DNA of 58,898 nucleotides from an uncultured Bacillota bacterium (GCA_947383275.1 CANDCW010000007.1:1-58898), one strand, 5' to 3'; counted from the first letter of the stretch, positions 1-8,000 are shown. Made by a program: numbers and translations. The notes: generated from the sequence alone by a model not told the origin.

Positions 1-91
1 AAGACCGAAAAATTGAGATTTTTCTAAATCTTTTGCCGCAAAAATGGACTTTTGTGCTGGAAAATCTGCGCAAGTCTCAGAATGACCCCCC
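1..91. other. Non-cotJC sequence abutting the broken cotJC
   Basis: Reading leftward on the minus strand, similarity to CotJC ends at about position 92 and this AT-richer stretch follows. It contains a short imperfect hairpin (GAGATTT near AAATCTT, about 15-32). No gene is visible. It could be the end of an inserted element, a deletion join, or an assembly artefact at a contig end; the window edge prevents a decision. Confidence 0.4.
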
Positions 92-280
92 GGTGCCGAT
101 ATCGGTAAGCAGCCCCTTGGCCTCAGCGTAAGGCATAGAGTACCGCTGGGAAAGATAGCGCATAGAGGCCCCTAGTTCGCCGTCCGGACCACCATACTGG
201 CTGATAATAAAAGCGGCCAGCTTAGGATTAGGTGTAGAAATTTTTACTGGGAATTGCAGTTTTTTTTCATAATGGAACAT
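77..280 (-). pseudogene. Truncated spore coat protein CotJC (manganese-catalase-like), N-terminal part
   Basis: CotJC is a manganese-catalase-family protein of the spore coat or outer layers. The 67-residue product begins with the typical YEKKLQFPVK start and continues through QYGGPDGELGASMRYLSQRY to LLTDIGT, where family members carry on with a Glu-Glu metal-site helix and about 120 more residues. Here the frame instead reads Gly-Gly-Ser-Phe and stops, so the metal-binding four-helix bundle is missing. The start at 280 has a GAGGTGAA ribosome site and follows the cotJA-cotJB fusion gene with almost no gap, the normal cotJ operon order. Identification by motif recall is confident. Whether the break is biological or from assembly is unknown. 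Confidence 0.75.
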
Positions 281-281
281 T

Positions 282-794
282 TCAATTCACCTCATTCTGC
301 GCAAAGTTCCAAGGCCAAGGATCGGACAGCCATTGGAAACCGTCTCCTGTCGCAGCGCCCTGGGCCGTGATGGGACCATACTTGGACTCATAGGCCGCCT
401 TGGCAGCTTTTTCCATGGCGGAAAACTGTTTGAACAGATTAAACGCCTCAGTGTCATCCTTGTGAGTGTCCAAGTAAAGATTCAGCTCTAGCACAACAAA
501 TTCCAACGCTTGGAGCTCAGCCAGAGGTGTGGCAGGAAGGGAGGAGCCTTCTACGGCCAGGTGGAAGGGCAGGTTTAGCCCGGGAAACAGAGTGCCGTTG
601 CTCAGCGCCTCACTCTGGGCATACTTTTGGGGGTTGTTCTGCTGGAAGGGCACATAGGGGACTGCCAGTCCGGCGCAGGACGGCAGAGTGCCATTGGTAT
701 CTGGACAGCCAGCCGGCTGCATTCCGTTGGTGGTTCCATTCATGGTTCCATTAGAAGCGGCGGCAGGCCGGGTACCGTTGTTTTCAATAAACAA
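282..794 (-). CDS. CotJA-CotJB fusion spore coat protein
   Basis: A single 170-residue frame carries both small CotJ proteins. Residues 1-40 are rich in Asn-Gly-Thr repeats. Residues about 40-80 match CotJA (LAVPYVPFQQ, then GTLFPGLNLPF). Residues about 90-170 match CotJB (LQALEFVVLELNLYLDTHKDD, and the closing aromatic WLSDPWPWNF). In Bacillus these are separate cotJA and cotJB genes ahead of cotJC. Both act in the spore coat. The start is a TTG at 794 about 9 bases after AAGGAGGG. The gene lies directly upstream of the truncated cotJC and diverges from cwlD. No stop or frameshift is visible at the join, so the fusion looks real. Confidence 0.8.
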   Translation of the reverse strand: MFIENNGTRPAAASNGTMNGTTNGMQPAGCPDTNGTLPSCAGLAVPYVPFQQNNPQKYAQSEALSNGTLFPGLNLPFHLAVEGSSLPATPLAELQALEFVVLELNLYLDTHKDDTEAFNLFKQFSAMEKAAKAAYESKYGPITAQGAATGDGFQWLSDPWPWNFAQNEVN

Positions 795-940
795 GGGATA
801 GTCCCTCCTTCATTCAATACGAGAGGACGGGTGCGGGGAGCGCACAGCGTCCCCCTCAATCCATTCTATGAGGCCAGCCGCCGATGGCTACACGCATACT
901 GGGAGGGCGGGGCCCATAGGATATGAGGGAGGTGATCGTA

Positions 941-1639
941 TTGAAACGAGGTATCCTGCTGGCAGGAGCACTTATTGTAACGGTCGTACTGATGGTACTG
1001 ACTTTTGGCTGGCTGAATGGATTAATAGAGCCGGTGATTGAGCCATACGCGATCCCACAGCCGGGGCCGCTGGTGCTGGATGCTGGGCATGGGGGAGAAG
1101 ATGGGGGGGCAGTTTCCCTCACCGGGGTTCCGGAGAGCCAGATTAACCTGGCTATAGTGCTCAAGATGCGGGATGTGCTGGGCCTCTATGGTGTCGATCC
1201 AATTTTGCTCCGGGAAACAGATATTTCCCTCCATGACAGCGGCGCAAATACCCTGCGGGAAAAAAAACGGTCTGATCTGAAGAACAGGGTTGCAGCGGTG
1301 GAGCATGTGGAAGGGGGTACCCTGCTAAGCATACATCAAAACACCTATCCAGGCAGCCGTTACCATGGGGCTCATGTCTTTTACGCGCCCACGGAAGGTT
1401 CCCGATTGCTGGCGGAGCACGTTCAGAACAGCATAAAATCCGCTCTCCAGCCTGAAAATGAGCGGGCTGTAAAGCAGATTCCCGATACAGTCTATATTAT
1501 GAACCACGTCACCTGTCCGGCCATCCTTATCGAGTGCGGCTTTCTTACCAACCCGGAGGAGGAAGCGCTCCTCCGGAACGAGGACTATCAGCGCAAGCTG
1601 TCCGTAGTCATTGCCACCGCCTGGCTGACAGCCCCTTGA
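941..1639 (+). CDS. cwlD: N-acetylmuramoyl-L-alanine amidase CwlD (germination-specific)
   Basis: This is an Amidase_3 zinc enzyme of 232 residues. CwlD removes stem peptides from spore peptidoglycan so that muramic-delta-lactam can form in the cortex, which germination hydrolases need. An N-terminal membrane anchor or signal (about residues 3-22) precedes the catalytic domain. Visible motifs are DAGHGGEDGG (first zinc His), VPESQINL (Glu ligand), LLSIHQN (second His) and ILIECGFLTN (catalytic Glu). An ATG at 923 lies in frame, but the ideal GGGAGGTGATC ribosome site at 927-937 is inside that extension, so the TTG at 941 is the likely start. The gene diverges from the cotJ genes, consistent with a sporulation locus. 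Confidence 0.85.
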   Translation: MKRGILLAGALIVTVVLMVLTFGWLNGLIEPVIEPYAIPQPGPLVLDAGHGGEDGGAVSLTGVPESQINLAIVLKMRDVLGLYGVDPILLRETDISLHDSGANTLREKKRSDLKNRVAAVEHVEGGTLLSIHQNTYPGSRYHGAHVFYAPTEGSRLLAEHVQNSIKSALQPENERAVKQIPDTVYIMNHVTCPAILIECGFLTNPEEEALLRNEDYQRKLSVVIATAWLTAP

Positions 1640-1664
1640 ATCTGGGATGGTTCTGTGATAAAAT
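1636..1664 (+). promoter_or_regulatory. Sigma-A-type promoter for the 1701 gene
   Basis: TTGAAT at 1636-1641, a 17-base spacer and TAAAAT at 1659-1664. The -35 box overlaps the cwlD stop codon, so the small downstream gene has its own promoter. Confidence 0.55.
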
Positions 1665-1700
1665 CAGAAACACAAACAAAAAGTTAGGGGATGTACTAGT

Positions 1701-1973
1701 ATGAAAAGCGATGGATTGCTTAAATTCTTGGGAAATTGTATAATTGCTGTGGCAATTATAGTTGCCAGCTGTATAATTGCTTTCCATTTACCTGATACAA
1801 CGAGGATTCCAGCAAGTTTGAGCGTCAATACACAAAGTGAGCAAGCTCAGTTTGGAGATTACTTGTCCCGCTACGAGGTAGCTCATACATCATCAGCAAA
1901 TCAGCCTTGCAGAAGTGGGTTGAGCTTGGGCTGTCCGATTAAAGAGCTTCCAGTTTATCAAGTAGACAGCTAA
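1701..1973 (+). CDS. Small membrane-anchored or lipoprotein-like protein, unknown function
   Basis: I do not recognise this 90-residue protein. A hydrophobic segment spans about residues 12-30. Within it VASC at residues 21-24 fits a lipobox, so the protein could be a lipoprotein; alternatively it is a single-pass membrane protein. The remaining 60 residues are polar and include two Cys (PCRSGLSLGC) that could pair outside the cell. An AGGGGATG ribosome site precedes the ATG, and its own promoter lies at 1636-1664. Base composition is lower in GC than cwlD and radA on either side, which suggests a different history. It ends about 30 bases before radA. Confidence 0.55.
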   Translation: MKSDGLLKFLGNCIIAVAIIVASCIIAFHLPDTTRIPASLSVNTQSEQAQFGDYLSRYEVAHTSSANQPCRSGLSLGCPIKELPVYQVDS

Positions 1974-2004
1974 TATTCTACGTGTAGACAAAGGAGAACG
2001 GTGT

Positions 2005-3375
2005 ATGAAAGCAAAGACCCTATTTTACTGTACCGACTGTGGAAACGAGCTGCCCAAATGGCAGGGGCAGTGTCCGGCTTGCAAGGCATGGAACACCATT
2101 GTGGAGCAGCCGGCAGAGAAACCGTCCAAGCGGACGTCCCCTGTGAAGGGCGGCTCCGCTTTGGGAATTGCTGTCAACCGCCCCCGCAGCATGAAGGAGG
2201 TAGAAACGACTGATGAGCTGCGTTTCGCTACCGGAATGGGAGAATTGGACCGGGTTCTGGGCGGCGGAGCGGTGAAGGGGTCTCTGGTGCTGGTAGGAGG
2301 GGCGCCAGGTATTGGAAAATCTACTCTGATGCTGCAAATATGCGACAATTTGTGCCGCTTTGCCAAAGTGCTATATGTGTCGGGAGAGGAGTCGGAGCGG
2401 CAGATCAAGCTGCGGGCAGAGCGGCTGAATGTACGGGGCGAGGGACTGTACCTACTGGCTGAGACCAATTTGGAAAATATGGTAGATGCCGTCCACCAAC
2501 TTCAGCCTGACATACTCATTGTAGACTCTATCCAGACGCTTTACCACGGTGATGTAACATCCGCTCCCGGCAGCGTAAGCCAGGTAAAGGAATGTACCTT
2601 GACACTAATGCAATTGGCTAAGGGGGAGAATATCACCGTTTTTGTTATCGGGCACGTCAACAAAGAGGGCTCCATCGCCGGCCCCAAGGTACTGGAGCAC
2701 ATGGTAGACTGCGTCCTTTATTTTGAGGGGGAGCGCCACATGGCCTACCGAATTCTTAGGGCGGCAAAAAACCGGTTTGGCGCAACAAACGAAATCGGTG
2801 TTTTTGAAATGGAGAACGGGGGCCTTACAGAGGTGCCCAACCCCTCAGAGGCCATGCTGGCCGGCCGGCCAAATGGGTCCCCCGGCACTTGTGTCACTTG
2901 TGTCATGGAGGGCGTCCGCCCGGTACTGGCAGAAATCCAGGCACTGATTGTACCTTCTGGATTAAGCAACCCCAGGCGGGTAAGCAACGGGTTTGACTAC
3001 AGCCGCTCTATGCTGCTGATGGCCGTGCTGGAAAAGCGCGGCGGCTTAATGGTGGGCAATTGTGACGCTTACATCAATGTCATTGGCGGGCTGTATCTGG
3101 AGGAGCCAGCCGCCGACTTGGCGGCCATCTTGGCGCTGGCGTCCAGTTTTCGGGACAAGCCTGTCCCTCATGATCTGGCCGCTATAGGCGAGGTGGGGCT
3201 GACCGGCGAACTCCGTGCCGCCAGCGCCCTGGGGCAGCGGCTTTCTGAGGTAAAGCGTTTGGGCTTTACAAAATGCATCATTCCAAGACGAACACAGGGG
3301 AAGATCACTGTCCCGGACGGCTTAGAGCTGATCCGCGTGGCCAATATCCGTGAAGCTATGGCGGCGTTGCTGTGA
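2005..3375 (+). CDS. radA: DNA repair protein RadA
   Basis: RadA (Sms) is a RecA-family ATPase and DnaB-like helicase that drives branch migration in recombinational repair. The 456-residue length is typical. The N-terminal C4 zinc finger is visible (Cys 9, 12, 23 and 26), followed by a Walker A motif GAPGIGKST at about residues 99-107, the RadA signature KNRFG in the middle, and a C-terminal Lon-protease-like domain. The ATG at 2005 follows AAGGAGAA at good spacing; a GTG in another frame at 2001 is not the start. It is co-directional with the small 1701 gene. Confidence 0.95.
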   Translation: MKAKTLFYCTDCGNELPKWQGQCPACKAWNTIVEQPAEKPSKRTSPVKGGSALGIAVNRPRSMKEVETTDELRFATGMGELDRVLGGGAVKGSLVLVGGAPGIGKSTLMLQICDNLCRFAKVLYVSGEESERQIKLRAERLNVRGEGLYLLAETNLENMVDAVHQLQPDILIVDSIQTLYHGDVTSAPGSVSQVKECTLTLMQLAKGENITVFVIGHVNKEGSIAGPKVLEHMVDCVLYFEGERHMAYRILRAAKNRFGATNEIGVFEMENGGLTEVPNPSEAMLAGRPNGSPGTCVTCVMEGVRPVLAEIQALIVPSGLSNPRRVSNGFDYSRSMLLMAVLEKRGGLMVGNCDAYINVIGGLYLEEPAADLAAILALASSFRDKPVPHDLAAIGEVGLTGELRAASALGQRLSEVKRLGFTKCIIPRRTQGKITVPDGLELIRVANIREAMAALL

Positions 3376-3579
3376 CGTCTGCATTGGAACAAAGTTAACA
3401 CATTTAGACTGTCCCGACTCCCCGGCAGAAGCTGCGCGGGACAAGGAACAGTAGCCGTCTTTTTGGTAGACACAGGGGTCAGTGCAGGCAATTAGGCTCA
3501 CAACTCATTCCTCCCGGGTATAAAAGGGCTTAAAAAAGATCTTCTTTGCTAGTATCCCAACAACGATGTAAAAAATACA

Positions 3580-3610
3580 AACAGTGCCGGCCTGTTCACC
3601 GGCACTGTTT
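3580..3610 (-). terminator. Intrinsic terminator of tcdA, possibly bidirectional
   Basis: AACAGTGCCGG pairs with CCGGCACTGTT. On the minus strand the hairpin is followed by TTTGTATTTTTT; on the plus strand by TTTTAG. It overlaps the tcdA stop and probably also stops radA transcription. Confidence 0.7.
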
Positions 3611-4353
3611 TAGTATTCTCCAAGTTCACGGACAACTGCTGAAGCCAGCAGCAGTCCTGCGGCGGCGGGAACGAAGGGCGTAGAACCAGGGGTATCTCGC
3701 CGGGCGGTAGAACCGGGCCGGGAATTTGAGGATTTTGGAGCTTCTAGTTCCGCTGAACATATGGGAGCGGTGGGAAGTTCGGTGGAGTAAACCACGTTCA
3801 AATGGCTGATGCCACGTTTGCGCAGTTCCTTCCGCATAGTACGAGCCAAAGGACAGCCTTGGGTTTTAGAAATATCAGTGATTGTGAGGGCGGAAGGATC
3901 AAATTTATTACCGGTGCCCATGGCACTGATAATTTTGATCTGTAAAGCTTTGCACCTTGTCACAAGCTCCAGCTTAGCGGCTACAGTGTCGATGCAATCA
4001 ATGACGTAGTCATACTGAGACAAGTCTATCTCATTGGCGTTTTGAGGAAGATAAAATATGCAAAGCGGCTTTACGTTACAGTTTGGATTGATATCCAAAA
4101 CCCGCTGGGCCATCACCTCTGCCTTTGAACGGCCTAACGTAGAGTGAAGGGCTGCAATTTGGCGATTTAAGTTGCTTTCAGACACAGTATCATCATCATA
4201 AAGGTGTAAAGTACCTACCCCTGACCGAGCCAGAGCCTCAACGCAATAGCCGCCCACGCCCCCCACGCCAAAGACGGCGACCTTGGAATTCTTCAGCCGC
4301 TCCAGAGGCTCATCGCCCACCAACAGACGGGTGCGGATAAACTGGTCAAACAT
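3610..4353 (-). CDS. tcdA: tRNA threonylcarbamoyladenosine dehydratase TcdA
   Basis: This ThiF/MoeB/HesA-fold enzyme activates t6A37 in tRNA with ATP and cyclises it to ct6A. The 247-residue product has the Rossmann ATP-binding motif GVGGVGGYCVEALARSG near residue 30, the acidic DDD turn, the SNLNRQ motif, and DCIDTVAAKLEL, all typical of the TcdA/YgdL subfamily rather than ThiF with a ubiquitin-like partner. The C-terminal part, including the CPLARTMRKELRKRG segment and a hydrophobic closing helix, also fits. It is transcribed away from the helix-turn-helix gene at 4953 with a 15-base gap, so the two may share a message. Confidence 0.85.
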   Translation of the reverse strand: MFDQFIRTRLLVGDEPLERLKNSKVAVFGVGGVGGYCVEALARSGVGTLHLYDDDTVSESNLNRQIAALHSTLGRSKAEVMAQRVLDINPNCNVKPLCIFYLPQNANEIDLSQYDYVIDCIDTVAAKLELVTRCKALQIKIISAMGTGNKFDPSALTITDISKTQGCPLARTMRKELRKRGISHLNVVYSTELPTAPICSAELEAPKSSNSRPGSTARRDTPGSTPFVPAAAGLLLASAVVRELGEY

Positions 4354-4368
4354 AACTGACGCATCCCC

Positions 4369-4953
4369 CTAGATAATTTGCTGAAATAACCCATGCTTTG
4401 TGCAGTTCCATAGCAAAGTTCCGTGCCCAAAACAGGGAATTCTGGTTTGTAGATCCCACTCGGGGTAAAGCCGGCGGAGAAACAAAGTATCTCCGGTGAG
4501 CAGGGCCACAAAGGAGATAAAATGCTCCTTTGTCATAGGGTGGGGAGATGAGACAAACCAGCTGTCGTCGAGTTTCTCCACGGAGAGCTTGTCCCCGGCT
4601 TCCGCCTTGTGGGGCTCCAGAGGGTGCAGCGTTCTGCCGCAGCAGGACATCCCAGCTTCCGTTGCTGCGGTAATCAGATTGCCGCAGTTGGGGCAGACGT
4701 AAAATTTCAGCTTTTTCATATTACCTCGTTCCTGGTCGTTGGCATCCAGTGTCCCGGAGAGCAGAGCCTCCAGCCCGACGCCCAAAACCCGTGATAGTGT
4801 AGGAAGGAGGGACACATCCGGGCAGCCCAAGCCCCGCTCCCATTTGCTGACTGCCTTGCCACCTACGCCCACAGCCTCAGCCAGCGCTGTTTGGGTCAGC
4901 CCGCGCTGGGTGCGCAAGGTGCGGATGAGTTTACCTGTTTTTTCCTGGTCCAT
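4369..4953 (-). CDS. XRE-type regulator fused to a desulfoferrodoxin/superoxide-reductase-like domain
   Basis: Residues 5-65 form a Cro/C1-type helix-turn-helix (LRTQRGLTQTALAEAVGVGG, then SKWERG). A linker ending in Met-Lys-Lys leads into a second domain resembling desulfoferrodoxin: a rubredoxin-like C-x2-C at Cys 87/90 and a Cys-Cys-Gly at 104-106, then a superoxide-reductase-like core with HPMTKEH (His 138 and 144) and a terminal Cys-x2-His (Cys 184, His 187). The first equatorial His of true superoxide reductases is not obvious, so catalysis is doubtful and metal or redox sensing is an inference. The chosen ATG at 4953 follows GGAGGTGG; the longer frame to 5052 lacks a ribosome site. It reads toward tcdA. 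Confidence 0.7.
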   Translation of the reverse strand: MDQEKTGKLIRTLRTQRGLTQTALAEAVGVGGKAVSKWERGLGCPDVSLLPTLSRVLGVGLEALLSGTLDANDQERGNMKKLKFYVCPNCGNLITAATEAGMSCCGRTLHPLEPHKAEAGDKLSVEKLDDSWFVSSPHPMTKEHFISFVALLTGDTLFLRRLYPEWDLQTRIPCFGHGTLLWNCTKHGLFQQII

Positions 4954-5089
4954 ATGTCCCACCTCCACAAACAGGGTAGCAGGCTTTTGAGGAAAAGTCA
5001 ATCGCCGCTCCGTAGAGTTGGCTACAAATAGGAGAGATTGGGCCTTCTCCACAAAATGGGCAGATCGTCATAGCAAATACCTTACTTAT

Positions 5090-5121
5090 AAAAAAAGCGC
5101 CTCTGCTTAATAAACAGAGGC
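5090..5121 (-). terminator. Intrinsic terminator of the asd-dapA-dapB operon
   Basis: On the minus strand GCCTCTG pairs with CAGAGGC and is followed by a run of seven T. It lies just past the dapB stop. Confidence 0.75.
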
Positions 5122-5129
5122 ATTTTCGC

Positions 5130-5885
5130 TTATTTTACCAGATAACTCATATCATACAACCCGGGCTTATCCACTCCGGCGATAAATTTTGCGGCCTCCA
5201 CCGCCCCCTGGGCAAAAATTTCTCGGGAGAGTGCGGTGTGCTTGATCTCCATAACCTCATCGTGGCCGGCGAAAATGATCTCGTGTTCGCCCACAATGGT
5301 GCCGCCCCGGACAGCAGAGATGCCAATCTCTTTTTTGCCCCGGGGCTGACGGACGCAGTGACGCTCAAAGACATACTCCGTTTCATGTCCGCAGCTAGCG
5401 GCTGCCGCATCGGCGATCATCAGGGCAGTGCCCGAGGGGGCATCCACCTTACGGCGGTGGTGGCGCTCCACAATCTCAATATCATAGCTGCCGCCCAAAA
5501 CGGAGGCGGCTTTTTTCACTAGCTCCAACAGAACATTGATGCCTAGAGACATGTTGGCGGAACGAAAGATGGGGACTTCAAGAGCCGCGGCACCCACCTG
5601 AGCAACCTGCTCCGGAGAGTAGCCAGTGGTAGCCAGCACCAGCGGAATTTTTCGGGCCTTTGCGAATTCCAGCAGGCCATCCAGAGCGGCGGGAGAGGAA
5701 AAGTCAATGACCGCATCCGCCTCGCCGGTAAATTGGGCAGGGGAAGTGTAGGTGGGAAACTCCCGGTCAGCGGTCCCCAGTACGTCAAACCCGGCGCTGA
5801 CCTCAAGATTGGGGTCTGCCTCACACAGCGACGCCACCACCCGGCCCATGTGGCCGTTGCAGCCGGAAATGATTATCTTCAGCAT
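5130..5885 (-). CDS. dapB: 4-hydroxy-tetrahydrodipicolinate reductase DapB
   Basis: DapB reduces the DapA product with NAD(P)H in the diaminopimelate/lysine pathway, which also feeds dipicolinate for spores. The 251-residue length is normal. The N-terminal dinucleotide motif GCNGHMGR is visible near residue 7, and the central signature ERHHRRKVDAPSGTA carries the catalytic His and Lys. The start chosen is ATG 5885 after AAGGAGT; the longer frame to 5966 runs into the dapA coding end without a ribosome site. It is third in the asd-dapA-dapB operon, 11 bases after dapA. Confidence 0.95.
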   Translation of the reverse strand: MLKIIISGCNGHMGRVVASLCEADPNLEVSAGFDVLGTADREFPTYTSPAQFTGEADAVIDFSSPAALDGLLEFAKARKIPLVLATTGYSPEQVAQVGAAALEVPIFRSANMSLGINVLLELVKKAASVLGGSYDIEIVERHHRRKVDAPSGTALMIADAAAASCGHETEYVFERHCVRQPRGKKEIGISAVRGGTIVGEHEIIFAGHDEVMEIKHTALSREIFAQGAVEAAKFIAGVDKPGLYDMSYLVK

Positions 5886-5896
5886 AGCGTGACTCC

Positions 5897-6787
5897 TTAG
5901 CTCAGCAGACCCATACGCTCCATGGAGGCGCGGAGGACGGCCATGTTTTTGTCGGAGATGTCGCACAGAGGCAAGCGGAGAGGACCGGCCTCCATGCCCA
6001 TCAAATTCATCGCGGCCTTGATGGGTATGGGGTTAACCTCGCAGAACAGAGCATCAATCAGGTCCATATACTTGATCTGGAGTTGAGAAGCGGCCTCGAA
6101 ATCATTTTCCAGGCACAGGTGGCACATTTTTACCATAATCTCCGGAATGATGTTGGAGGCCACGGAGATGACGCCCTTGGCTCCCAGGGCCATCATGGGT
6201 ACAACCTGATCATCGTTGCCGGACCAGATGTAAAAGTCGTCAGGGCAGAGGTGGCGGGTGTGGGCCAAGAGGGAAAAATTGCCGCTGGCCTCCTTTACTC
6301 CGTTGATTTTAGGGTTGGCAGACAGCACTTTATAGGTGTCAGCGGTAAAGGACACGCCGGTGCGGCCAGGAACGTTGTAAAGGATAATGGGCAATTCAAC
6401 CCGGTCGGCAATGTATTCGTAATGCTTGATCAGGCCGGTCTGGCTGGCTTTGTTATAGTAGGGGGTCACATGGAGCAGGGCGTCGGCCCCAGAGTCCTGG
6501 GCGTGCTGGGACAGGTAGACGGCGGCGGAGGTGTCGTTGCTCCCCGCGCCGGCGATGACCTTCACCCGGCGGTCTACCCGTTTAACACAGAACTCCACAG
6601 CGGCGATGTGCTCCCGGATGGACATGGTAGCCGACTCGCCGGTGGTGCCGCAGACGCACACCGCGTCCACGCCGGCGTTGATCTGATCGTCGATCAGCTT
6701 GCCGAAAGCGTCGTAGTTGATGGTGCCATGCTCGTCAAAGGGGGTGACCAGCGCAGGGCAGGAACCGGTGAATACGGGAGTTCTCAT
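5897..6787 (-). CDS. dapA: 4-hydroxy-tetrahydrodipicolinate synthase DapA
   Basis: DapA condenses pyruvate with aspartate semialdehyde, the committed step to diaminopimelate, lysine and dipicolinate. The 296-residue TIM-barrel shows GTTGESATMS near residue 46, the catalytic Tyr in YNVPGRTG, and the Schiff-base Lys in GVKEASGN. The C-terminal half includes GNDDQVVPMMALGAKGVISV, typical of the family. It sits in the middle of the operon, 18 bases after asd and just before dapB, so three consecutive steps are encoded together. A GAAAGGATG ribosome site precedes the ATG. Confidence 0.95.
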   Translation of the reverse strand: MRTPVFTGSCPALVTPFDEHGTINYDAFGKLIDDQINAGVDAVCVCGTTGESATMSIREHIAAVEFCVKRVDRRVKVIAGAGSNDTSAAVYLSQHAQDSGADALLHVTPYYNKASQTGLIKHYEYIADRVELPIILYNVPGRTGVSFTADTYKVLSANPKINGVKEASGNFSLLAHTRHLCPDDFYIWSGNDDQVVPMMALGAKGVISVASNIIPEIMVKMCHLCLENDFEAASQLQIKYMDLIDALFCEVNPIPIKAAMNLMGMEAGPLRLPLCDISDKNMAVLRASMERMGLLS

Positions 6788-6805
6788 AGGAACAGCATCC
6801 TTTCT

Positions 6806-7903
6806 TTATTTGTGGTCGATATAGCCTTCCGCGCACAGCAGCTCGGCCAGCAGAACCCCGCCGCCGGCGGCGCCCCGGAGGGTGTTGTGGCTCAGGCCCA
6901 CGAACTTGTAGTCGTACTGGCTGTCGGGGCGAAGGCGTCCGGCGGAGATGGCCATGCCGCCCTCCAGCTCCCGCTCGGTCTTGGCCTGGGGCCGGTCGGG
7001 CTCCTCGAAGTAGTGGATAAACTGCTTGGGAGCGGAGGGAAGGTCCAGCTCCTGGGCCCGGCCCTTGAAGTTTTTCCAAATCTCCTTGATCTGCTCAATG
7101 GTGGGCTTTTTGCCCTCCTTAAAGCGGACGAACACAGCGGCAGTATGACCGTCGGATACGGGGACGCGGAGGCACTGGGTAGTGATGGCAGGACCATCGG
7201 CCTTCACGATCTTATCCCCCTCGATGTGCCCCCACACCTTCAAAGGCTCCTGCTCGCTCTTTTCTTCCTCGCCGCCGATGTAAGGGATGAGGTTATCCAC
7301 CATCTCGGGCCAGCGTTCGAAGGTCTTGCCCGCCCCAGAAATGGCCTGATAGGTACAAGCCAGAACATTCTCTACCTCATAGCCCGCGTTCATCAGGGGA
7401 GTGAGCAGGGGGGTGTAGCTCTGGATGGAGCAGTTGGACTTGACGGCGATAAACCCCCGCTTGGTGCCCAAGCGCTGGCGCTGGGCTGGAATAATCTCAA
7501 TGTGCCGGGCGTTGAGTTCGGGCACCACCATGGGAACATCATCGGTCCAGCGGTTGGCTGAGTTGTTGGATACCACCGGGCACTCCGCCTTGGCATACCG
7601 CTCCTCCAGCACCTTAATCTCGTCCTTTTTCATATCGACCGCGCAGAAAACAAAGTCCACCATACCGGCAATTTTGTCCACATCAGCCTGAGCGTCCATA
7701 ACCACCAGGGCCTTGGCCTGCTCGGGGATGGGGGACTTCATGGCCCAGCGGCCTGCAACAGCCTGCGCATAGGGCTTGCCGGCGGAACGAGGGCTGGCGG
7801 CAAGAACCGTGAGCTGGAACCAGGGGTGATTTTCCATCAGGGTGACGAAACGCTGGCCCACCATGCCGGTAGCGCCAATGATGCCTACCTTGTACTTTTC
7901 CAT
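6806..7903 (-). CDS. asd: Aspartate-semialdehyde dehydrogenase
   Basis: Asd reduces aspartyl phosphate to aspartate semialdehyde, the branch point for lysine, threonine and methionine. At 365 residues with GIIGATGMVGQRFV at the N-terminus it resembles the longer archaeal/fungal-type subfamily. The active-site Cys is in VKSNCSIQ, and the His in the C-terminal SDGHTAAV segment fits the substrate site. The start is set at ATG 7903, about 8 bases after GGAGG. A TTG three codons upstream at 7912 is too close to the ribosome site. It is the first gene of the operon, and its leader carries a terminator hairpin suggesting attenuation. Confidence 0.93.
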   Translation of the reverse strand: MEKYKVGIIGATGMVGQRFVTLMENHPWFQLTVLAASPRSAGKPYAQAVAGRWAMKSPIPEQAKALVVMDAQADVDKIAGMVDFVFCAVDMKKDEIKVLEERYAKAECPVVSNNSANRWTDDVPMVVPELNARHIEIIPAQRQRLGTKRGFIAVKSNCSIQSYTPLLTPLMNAGYEVENVLACTYQAISGAGKTFERWPEMVDNLIPYIGGEEEKSEQEPLKVWGHIEGDKIVKADGPAITTQCLRVPVSDGHTAAVFVRFKEGKKPTIEQIKEIWKNFKGRAQELDLPSAPKQFIHYFEEPDRPQAKTERELEGGMAISAGRLRPDSQYDYKFVGLSHNTLRGAAGGGVLLAELLCAEGYIDHK

Positions 7904-7962
7904 AATTACCAAACCTCCATAGATCGATCCGGACCATTCTATGTTCCAAATGTTGGCCGGAT

Positions 7963-8000
7963 GAAAAAAATAAATCAGCGGCTTTTCAAGCGGCTGATTT
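7963..8000 (-). terminator. Leader terminator (attenuator) upstream of asd
   Basis: On the minus strand a 12-bp stem with one mismatch (7972-7984 with 7988-8000) is followed by ATTTA and seven T. It lies between the inferred asd promoter and the asd ribosome site, with no gene upstream to terminate, so it probably acts as a conditional attenuator. The leader also holds a GGAGGGT/ACCCTCC stem (8017-8023 with 8046-8052). A UUAAGC segment between these arms could pair with GCUUGA in the terminator. Confidence 0.6.

Noticed and set aside
6083..7561. A 492-codon plus-strand open frame opposite dapA and asd
   Set aside because: It lies antisense to two certain genes in high-GC DNA, has low-complexity Gly/Val/His content and no family resemblance; it is a codon-bias shadow.
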